Part shown: positions 58,461 through 64,000 of the stretch, in pieces
Position numbering within the stretch: the first letter of the stretch is position 1
How the letters are laid out: each line of letters starts with the position of its first letter
Assembly: GCA_023423405.1 (NCBI GenBank)
Contig: JAFAFR010000037.1
Coordinates: forward strand, 248,001 to 312,000
Direction: 5' to 3'
Source of the DNA: Bacteroidota bacterium
Lineage (GTDB): Bacteria; Bacteroidota; Bacteroidia; Chitinophagales; Chitinophagaceae
Length of the DNA: 64,000 nt
The notes under the pieces: generated by a model
Database searches by the model: none
What the model saw: only the letters and a program-made list of their open reading frames with translations
What the model was told of the DNA's origin: nothing
Made by a program: the position numbers and the translations under genes

Positions 58461-61400
58461 TGTTCAACAGGTTTATCCAAAGGCCCGTACTCTCCATTGT
58501 CATATCGCTGATCATTGTATTCCTGGGCGTGCTGGCCATCTCCCAGTTACCCGTCACCCAGTTTCCTTCCATCTCTCCGCCCAAGGTGAATGTGACGGCC
58601 GAATATCCCGGCGCCAACGGCGAGCTGATGATCAAATCGGTGATCCTTCCGCTCGAAAGGGCCATCAACGGCGTGCCCGGCATGAAATACATGGCCTCCG
58701 ATGCGGGCAACGACGGTGAAGCCACCATACAGGTAGTGTTCAACCTGGGCACCGATCCCAACCAGGCATCGCTCAACGTGCAGAACCGTGTGGCTTCGGT
58801 GGTGAACAAACTGCCGCCCCTGGTGGTGCGCGAAGGGGTGAAGATCACCCGCGAGGAATCGAACATGCTCCTGTACATCAACCTCTACAGCACCGACGCC
58901 AATTCCGACCAGAAATTCCTGTTCAACTATGCCGATATCAACGTGCTGTCGGAGCTGAAGCGGGTAGATGGCGTGGGTTATGCCGACATCCTCGGCAACC
59001 GTGAGTATGCGATGCGCATCTGGCTCAAGCCCGACCGGATGATGGCCTACAAAATTTCGGCCGATGAGATCATGAAAGCGCTCGACGAGCAAAGCCTGGA
59101 AGCCTCTCCCGGAAAAACGGGCGAGAGCTCGGGCAAACGTTCGCAGTCGTTTGAATATGTATTGAAATACTCGGGGCGTTTCTCCACGAAAGAACAATTT
59201 GAGAACGTGATCGTGAAATCGAGTGCCGATGGAGAACTGCTGCGTCTTAAGGATGTAGCGGATATAGAATTCGGCAGCTCCATGTACGATATCTATTCCA
59301 ACCTGAACGGCCGGCCATCGGCGGCGATTGTGCTGAAGCAATCCTACGGCAGCAACGCCAGCCAGGTGATCGAAGATGTGAAAGCGAAGATGAAGGAGTT
59401 GAAAGCGAATTTCCCCAAGGGCATGGACTACGAGATCAGCTACGACGTATCTAAGTTTCTCGATGCCTCTATTGAAAAAGTGCTGCACACCCTGGTGGAA
59501 GCTTTTATACTCGTGGGCATTGTGGTGTTCCTGTTCCTGGGCGACTGGCGTTCCACCCTGATCCCGGCCATGGCGGTGCCCGTATCACTGATCGGCACTT
59601 TCTTCTTCATGCAATTCTTCAACATTACGCTGAACCTGATCACGCTGTTTGCGCTGGTGCTGGCCATCGGTATTGTGGTGGACAATGCCATTGTGGTGAT
59701 AGAAGCCGTGCATGCGAAGATGGAAGAAGAACATTTGTCGCCGCTGAAAGCCACGCAGAAAGCCATGCACGAAATTGCCGGCGCCATCATTGCCATCACC
59801 TTCCTGATGGCAGCCGTGTTCATACCGGTTGCTTTCATGTCTGGCCCGGTGGGCATTTTCTACCGGCAGTTTTCCATTACCATGACCACCTCCATCATCC
59901 TGTCGGGTGTGGTGGCATTGACGCTTACGCCGGCGCTCTGCGCACTCATCCTGAAAAACCAGCACGGCAAGCCACGAAAAAAATCTATCATGACCCGTTT
60001 TCTCGATGGGTTCAATAATGGCTTCAACCGCACATCACATAAATACCAGCAGTTGCTTTCCCTCATCGTGGCGCGGCGCACGCTCAGCTTCCTGGTGCTT
60101 GCCGCCTTCTGCGCCGGCACCTGGTTCCTGCATGGGAAAGTGCCTTCTGGTTTTATTCCGAACGAAGACCAGGGTATGTTCTACGCCATCATACAAACAC
60201 CGCCGGGTTCCTCACTGGAACGCACCAACGAAATTGCGGAGCGCCTGCAGAAAATAGCCGAAGGCATGGAGGGCGTACAAAGTGTATCGTCGCTCGCGGG
60301 TTATGAAATCCTGACGGAGGGAACCGGTTCCAATTCGGGCACCTGCCTCATCAACCTGAAAGACTGGAGCGAAAGGAAAGAATCGGTACAGGAGATCATG
60401 GAAGAGCTGGAAGAAAAAGCGAAAGTCATTCCCGGCGCCAATATTGAGTTCTTCCAGCCGCCGGCGGTGCCTGGGTATGGCGCTGCGGGCGGGTTTGAGC
60501 TGCGCCTGCTCGACAAGGCCGGTACGGGCGATTACAAAAAAATGGAAGCGGTGAGCAATGATTTTGTGAAGGAACTGGGCAAGCGCAAAGAGCTGGCCTC
60601 GGTGTTCAGCTTTTACAGCGCCAGCTTTCCGCAATACCTGCTGAGTGTGGACAACGATATTGCGCAGCAGAAAGGCGTCAGCATCGACAACGCCATGAAT
60701 ACGCTCAGCACCCTGGTGGGCAGTAACTATGAGATCAGTTTCATCAAATTCGGGCGGCAATACAAAGTGATTGTGCAGGCGGCGCCGCAATACCGCGCCC
60801 TGCCGGAAGACATTCTTAAGCTGTATGTTAAGAACGATCACGGCGAAATGGTTCCTTTTTCCGCTTTTATGAAAATGGAAAAAGTGTATGGCCTCTCGGA
60901 AATCACGCGGCACAATATGTACACGGCCTCCGAAATCAGCGGGTCGGCGGCGCCGGGATACAGCAGCGGTGAAGCCATCAGGGTCATCAACGAAGTGGCG
61001 CAGGAAAGCCTGCCGCGCGGCTTTGGCATCGACTGGGCGGGCATTTCCAAAGACGAGGCGGGACAGGGCAACCAGGCCATCTATGTATTCCTGGTTTGCC
61101 TGGGTTTTGTGTACCTGATCCTTTCCGCGCAGTACGAAAGCTTTGTTCTTCCCTGGGTGGTGATCCTTTCTTTACCTGCGGGTATTTTCGGCGCCTTCCT
61201 GCTGCTGAAATTCACGGGGCTGGAGAATAATATCTATGCGCAGGCGGCCATGGTGATGCTGATAGGGCTGCTGGGAAAGAACGCGGTACTGATTGTGGAA
61301 TTTGCCGTACAGAAACACCGCGGGGGCGCTAATGTGCTGCAGGCCACCATGGAAGGAGCGAGGGTGCGCTTCCGCCCCATTTTGATGACCTCCTTTGCGT

Positions 61401-61624
61401 TCATCGCCGGGCTGGTTCCACTGGTGGTGGCCAATGGTCCGGGTAAGATCGGCAACCGCACCATTGGTACAGCAGCGGCCGGCGGCATGCTGTTCGGCAC
61501 TGTTTTCGGGGTGCTGGTGATCCCCGGTCTCTACTATATTTTCGGCAGGATGGCGGAGAAGCGGATGCTGTCGAAATACGAAGAAGAAAATCCATTAACA
61601 GAAGAAATTGACAACAATGTATAA
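58460..61624 (+). CDS. RND efflux permease (HAE1/AcrB family), second operon
   Basis: This 1054-residue pump is of usual AcrB length. TM1 is at about 9-30, large periplasmic loops lie after TM1 and TM7, and TM4 carries GIVVDNAIVVIEAVH. The second of the two proton-relay aspartates (AcrB D408) is therefore Asn. The TM10 Lys region reads LLGKNAVLIVEFA, as in AcrB (K940). VSLIGTFFFMQFF and FIPNEDQG are also typical. The one-Asp form occurs in this pump type and might change ion coupling. It overlaps the MFP gene by one base and the OMF gene by 8 bp. Substrate unknown. Confidence 0.94.
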   Translation: MFNRFIQRPVLSIVISLIIVFLGVLAISQLPVTQFPSISPPKVNVTAEYPGANGELMIKSVILPLERAINGVPGMKYMASDAGNDGEATIQVVFNLGTDPNQASLNVQNRVASVVNKLPPLVVREGVKITREESNMLLYINLYSTDANSDQKFLFNYADINVLSELKRVDGVGYADILGNREYAMRIWLKPDRMMAYKISADEIMKALDEQSLEASPGKTGESSGKRSQSFEYVLKYSGRFSTKEQFENVIVKSSADGELLRLKDVADIEFGSSMYDIYSNLNGRPSAAIVLKQSYGSNASQVIEDVKAKMKELKANFPKGMDYEISYDVSKFLDASIEKVLHTLVEAFILVGIVVFLFLGDWRSTLIPAMAVPVSLIGTFFFMQFFNITLNLITLFALVLAIGIVVDNAIVVIEAVHAKMEEEHLSPLKATQKAMHEIAGAIIAITFLMAAVFIPVAFMSGPVGIFYRQFSITMTTSIILSGVVALTLTPALCALILKNQHGKPRKKSIMTRFLDGFNNGFNRTSHKYQQLLSLIVARRTLSFLVLAAFCAGTWFLHGKVPSGFIPNEDQGMFYAIIQTPPGSSLERTNEIAERLQKIAEGMEGVQSVSSLAGYEILTEGTGSNSGTCLINLKDWSERKESVQEIMEELEEKAKVIPGANIEFFQPPAVPGYGAAGGFELRLLDKAGTGDYKKMEAVSNDFVKELGKRKELASVFSFYSASFPQYLLSVDNDIAQQKGVSIDNAMNTLSTLVGSNYEISFIKFGRQYKVIVQAAPQYRALPEDILKLYVKNDHGEMVPFSAFMKMEKVYGLSEITRHNMYTASEISGSAAPGYSSGEAIRVINEVAQESLPRGFGIDWAGISKDEAGQGNQAIYVFLVCLGFVYLILSAQYESFVLPWVVILSLPAGIFGAFLLLKFTGLENNIYAQAAMVMLIGLLGKNAVLIVEFAVQKHRGGANVLQATMEGARVRFRPILMTSFAFIAGLVPLVVANGPGKIGNRTIGTAAAGGMLFGTVFGVLVIPGLYYIFGRMAEKRMLSKYEEENPLTEEIDNNV

Positions 61625-63071
61625 GCGCTGGAAATATGCGGCCCTGCCGGTGGTGATGGTAACGGTGATGGTTGGTTGTAAAGTGCCAGCGGCGACGGAA
61701 CGCGAGCCCAACCGGGTGGTGCCGGGCAGTTATGGCGGCAGTGCACCGGCGGCGGGCGGACTGGTTGCCGACAGCAGCAATACCGCTACCCTTCCCTGGC
61801 AACAGTTCTTCGCCGATCCCTACCTGCGCCAACTGATCGACACCGCGCTGGTGCGCAACCAGGAGCTGGGCATTGCCCTGCAGGAAATTGAGATAGCGCG
61901 CAACGAAGTGCGGATGCGCAAGGGCGCTATTTTGCCCAATGTGGCGCTGCGTGCGGGCGCCGGCCTGGAGAAAGTGGGCCGGTACACCAGCCAGGGCGCC
62001 GGCGATGCCACCACGGAAATAAAACCGGGGAAGGACATGCCTGATCCTTTGGGCGATTTTACCATTTCCGCGGTGGCCAACTGGGAGGTGGATATCTGGA
62101 AAAAACTGCACAACGCCAAAAAAGCTGCGGTATCGCGTTATCTCTCCACCGTGGAGGGAAGGAATTTTGTGATCACCAACCTGGTGGCCGAGATCGCACA
62201 ATCTTATTACGAGCTCTCGGCGCTGGACAACCAGTTGGCGATTGTGAAGCAATACATTGTGCTGCAGAAGCAGGCGCGCGATATTGTGCAGGTGCAGAAA
62301 GAGGCGGCGCGGGCCACGGAACTGGCGGTGCAGAAATTTGAAGCGGAAGTGTTGAAGTCGGAGAGCATGGAATTTGAGATCCGGCAACAGATAACGGAAA
62401 CGGAAAACCGGATCAACCTGTTGCTGGGCCGTTACCCGCAGCCCATAGCGCGCGACAGCAGCGGCTTCCAACAGTTGCTCCCGGCCCTGGTGCAAAGCGG
62501 CGTGCCGGCGCAGTTGCTGGGGAATCGTCCCGATATACGGCAGGCGGAGCTGGAGCTGGCAGCAGCGAAGCTGGATGTGAAAGTGGCGCGTGCAGAGTTT
62601 TATCCATCGCTCGACATATCAGCCGCCATTGGACTGGATGCTTTCAATCCTTCTTACCTGGTGAAATTTCCCGAATCGATCCTCTACTCGCTGGTGGGCG
62701 ATTTGGCAGCGCCACTGATCAACCGCAATGCCATCAAGGCGGAATTCAGCAGTGCGAATGCGCGGCAGTTGCAGGCGCTCTACAACTATGAGCGCAGCCT
62801 GATCAATGCCTACCTGGAAGTTAGTACGCAGTTGTCGAATATCGGCAACCTGGGGCAGCGCTATGAGAAAAAGTCGAAGCAGGTAGAGGCGCTGACGCGG
62901 TCGATCGGGATTGCCAACGATTTGTTCAAAAGTGCGCGGGCCGATTACCTGGAGGTGCTGATGACACAGCGGGATGCACTGGAAGCAAGGCTGGAGCTGG
63001 TGGAAACAAAACAGCAGCAGCTTAACGCAGCGGTGCAGGTGTACCGCGACCTGGGTGGCGGCTGGCGATAG
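61617..63071 (+). CDS. OprM/NodT-type outer-membrane factor lipoprotein, second operon
   Basis: The protein has 484 residues from the ATG at 61617; a TTG at 61608 is in frame but gives only three extra residues. The N-terminus carries a lipobox (MVTVMVGCKV, C21). The two OEP repeats form the periplasmic helical barrel (about 65-270 and 275-480), with NWEVDIWKKLHNAKKAA, GNRPDIRQAELELAAAKLDVKVARAEFYP and VLMTQRDALEARLEL as family marks. With the MFP and RND genes it forms a full tripartite system. The start overlaps the RND stop by 8 bp. Confidence 0.93.
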   Translation: MYKRWKYAALPVVMVTVMVGCKVPAATEREPNRVVPGSYGGSAPAAGGLVADSSNTATLPWQQFFADPYLRQLIDTALVRNQELGIALQEIEIARNEVRMRKGAILPNVALRAGAGLEKVGRYTSQGAGDATTEIKPGKDMPDPLGDFTISAVANWEVDIWKKLHNAKKAAVSRYLSTVEGRNFVITNLVAEIAQSYYELSALDNQLAIVKQYIVLQKQARDIVQVQKEAARATELAVQKFEAEVLKSESMEFEIRQQITETENRINLLLGRYPQPIARDSSGFQQLLPALVQSGVPAQLLGNRPDIRQAELELAAAKLDVKVARAEFYPSLDISAAIGLDAFNPSYLVKFPESILYSLVGDLAAPLINRNAIKAEFSSANARQLQALYNYERSLINAYLEVSTQLSNIGNLGQRYEKKSKQVEALTRSIGIANDLFKSARADYLEVLMTQRDALEARLELVETKQQQLNAAVQVYRDLGGGWR

Positions 63072-63083
63072 TGCAGGATGCGC

Positions 63084-63848
63084 TTATATTGCCTGTCCGC
63101 CCGATACTTCAATACGCTGTGCATTGATCCAGCCGGCTTCGGGTGTACACAGGAAGGCCACCACGCCACCGATGTCGTCGGGCAATCCCACGCGGCCCAG
63201 GGCCGTGATGGCGGCAATATTGTCGTTGATCTCTTTGTTGTCGCGCACGCGGCCGCCGCCGAAATCGGTTTCGATGGCGCCGGGCGCCACCACGTTGGCG
63301 CGGATCCTGCGCGGCCCGAGTTCTTTGGCGAGGTAGCGCGTGAGCACTTCCACTGCAGCCTTCATGGAAGCGTAGACCGAAGAGCCGGGCATGGTGATCC
63401 TTACCAGTCCTGATGAGATGTTGACGATGCCGCCGCCTTCGCGCAGGTAGGGAAGCGCTTTTTGCGTAAGGAAGAATACACCTTTATAATGGATATTGAA
63501 GATGGCGTCCAACTGTTCCCCGGTGGTTTCTGTAACAGGCGCATAGAGTGCTGTGCCGGCATTATTGATGAGAAAGTCGAAATAGGGACAACCCATTTTT
63601 TCTTCGAGCAGGGCCGTGAGTTCCTTTATGAAGGGTTCGAAAGAAGCGGTATTGCCGGTATCGAGCTGCAGTGCGAAGGCCCTGCGGCCCGATGCTTCGA
63701 TGGCGGCTATCACTTTATCGGCTTCCGGGAGGTTGGTGTGATACGTGATTATGACGTCCAGTCCTTTTGCAGCGAGGGCAAGCGCCATGTTTTTTCCGAG
63801 TCCGCGGCTGCCGCCGGTAACAAGGGCTATTTTGGTGGTGGTATCCAT
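63084..63848 (-). CDS. Short-chain dehydrogenase/reductase
   Basis: The protein has 254 residues from MDTTTKIALVTGG (63848). The upstream extension to 63926 has no support. Classic SDR features are visible: the cofactor motif TGGSRGLGKNMA (about 10-21), NNAGTA, catalytic Ser in NISSGLVRI, and the YASMK pair (Tyr and Lys four apart). The end VVAFLCTPEAGWINAQRI is typical of 3-oxoacyl-ACP reductase- and glucose dehydrogenase-like members. It uses NAD(P)H; substrate unknown. It is convergent with the second efflux operon and divergent from whatever starts near 63985. Confidence 0.92.
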   Translation of the reverse strand: MDTTTKIALVTGGSRGLGKNMALALAAKGLDVIITYHTNLPEADKVIAAIEASGRRAFALQLDTGNTASFEPFIKELTALLEEKMGCPYFDFLINNAGTALYAPVTETTGEQLDAIFNIHYKGVFFLTQKALPYLREGGGIVNISSGLVRITMPGSSVYASMKAAVEVLTRYLAKELGPRRIRANVVAPGAIETDFGGGRVRDNKEINDNIAAITALGRVGLPDDIGGVVAFLCTPEAGWINAQRIEVSGGQAI

Positions 63849-63963
63849 TTGTACTGATATTATAATTATAATCTTCAAACAACGCGCCAGTATTGCATGC
63901 AGCGTTGTGGTTTCTTTTGACGACAAAATTGCAATGAATGGTGCGGTTCTGTTTAGCCGAATC

Positions 63964-63971
63964 TACTTTTG
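63964..63971 (+). promoter_or_regulatory. -7 box for a gene starting at the right edge
   Basis: TACTTTTG matches TAnnTTTG and lies 13 bp before an ATG at 63985, which opens only five codons before the window ends. A divergently read neighbour of the SDR gene, perhaps its regulator, is likely but cannot be identified. Confidence 0.4.
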
Positions 63972-63984
63972 TTGTAGCCAAAAA

Positions 63985-64000
63985 ATGCCGGATGGTGAGA
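63985..64000 (+). other. Possible start of a truncated rightward gene
   Basis: The frame ATG CCG GAT GGT GAG (MPDGE) is open to the window edge. It follows a -7 box at 63964-63971. Too short to identify. Confidence 0.3.

Noticed and set aside
1..64000. tRNA, rRNA, insertion sequences, prophage or integrase genes
   Set aside because: Intergenic gaps are short and contain no tRNA-like cloverleaf that I can recognise, and no protein has transposase, integrase or phage motifs.

Overview
The window is a gene-dense chromosomal segment of a Bacteroidota bacterium. A relatively GC-rich member of the Chitinophagaceae is the most likely source. This placement is an inference, because the window holds no rRNA or tRNA. 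It rests on several -7 boxes of the Bacteroidota type (TAnnTTTG) at sensible distances from starts, A-rich rather than Shine-Dalgarno leaders, lipoprotein signal peptides, Bacteroidota-style LytS kinases, HolB-RicT and SerC-DUF1015 neighbourhoods, and a load of plant-glycan hydrolases. No transposase, integrase, prophage or CRISPR array is visible.

Layout. 1-6130 is housekeeping: the end of a glutathione peroxidase, DNA polymerase III delta-prime, a RicT-like PSP1 protein, an M20 amidohydrolase divergent from an alpha/beta hydrolase, and an AIM24-family protein. 6150-13130 is a complete efflux operon read leftward (tetR-tolC-MFP-RND), with a consensus promoter embedded in a perfect 10+10 bp operator and a terminator after the RND gene. 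13376-21088 holds a DUF502 membrane protein, a zinc-dependent phospholipase C-like protein, serC-DUF1015-TPR, a YceI lipoprotein behind a 14-bp palindrome, and a fatty acid-CoA ligase. 21089-24285 is a leftward MbnP/MbnH-type operon: a Cys-rich small protein, an MbnP-like lipoprotein, a di-haem peroxidase and an outer-membrane barrel. 24297-30563 has a CvfB-like S1 protein divergent from purU, an NmrA-like protein, two tandem LytS-type kinases, a coiled-coil protein and a cupin.

30753-37685 has a GH10 xylanase, an FGGY sugar kinase, RtcB RNA ligase and a BCS1-like AAA ATPase. A small leftward transcription unit precedes the AAA gene: promoter, 31-codon ORF, terminator. An amidohydrolase closes this part. 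37773-44361 is a signalling cluster: REC-PAS kinase, CHASE3-HAMP-GAF kinase with three receivers, CheR, and a CheB without receiver. 44390-52759 is a glycan and esterase region: esterase, GH78 rhamnosidase, a beta-lactamase-like hydrolase fused to a glycogen-binding domain, GH95 fucosidase and a zinc dehydrogenase. 52827-56867 has a Ca2+-type P-ATPase and a DUF2264 protein. 56975-63071 is a second efflux operon (small secreted protein, MFP, RND, OMF), followed by an SDR oxidoreductase.

How the parts work together. The two efflux operons are complete tripartite systems. The xylanase, rhamnosidase, fucosidase, sugar kinase and sugar-type dehydrogenase suggest use of plant cell-wall glycans, although no SusC/SusD pair lies in the window. 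The least explained parts are the leader-like unit upstream of the AAA-RtcB genes, the MbnP/MbnH operon in a bacterium that is probably not a methanotroph, and the paired LytS proteins of which the second has a degraded ATP-binding N-box.
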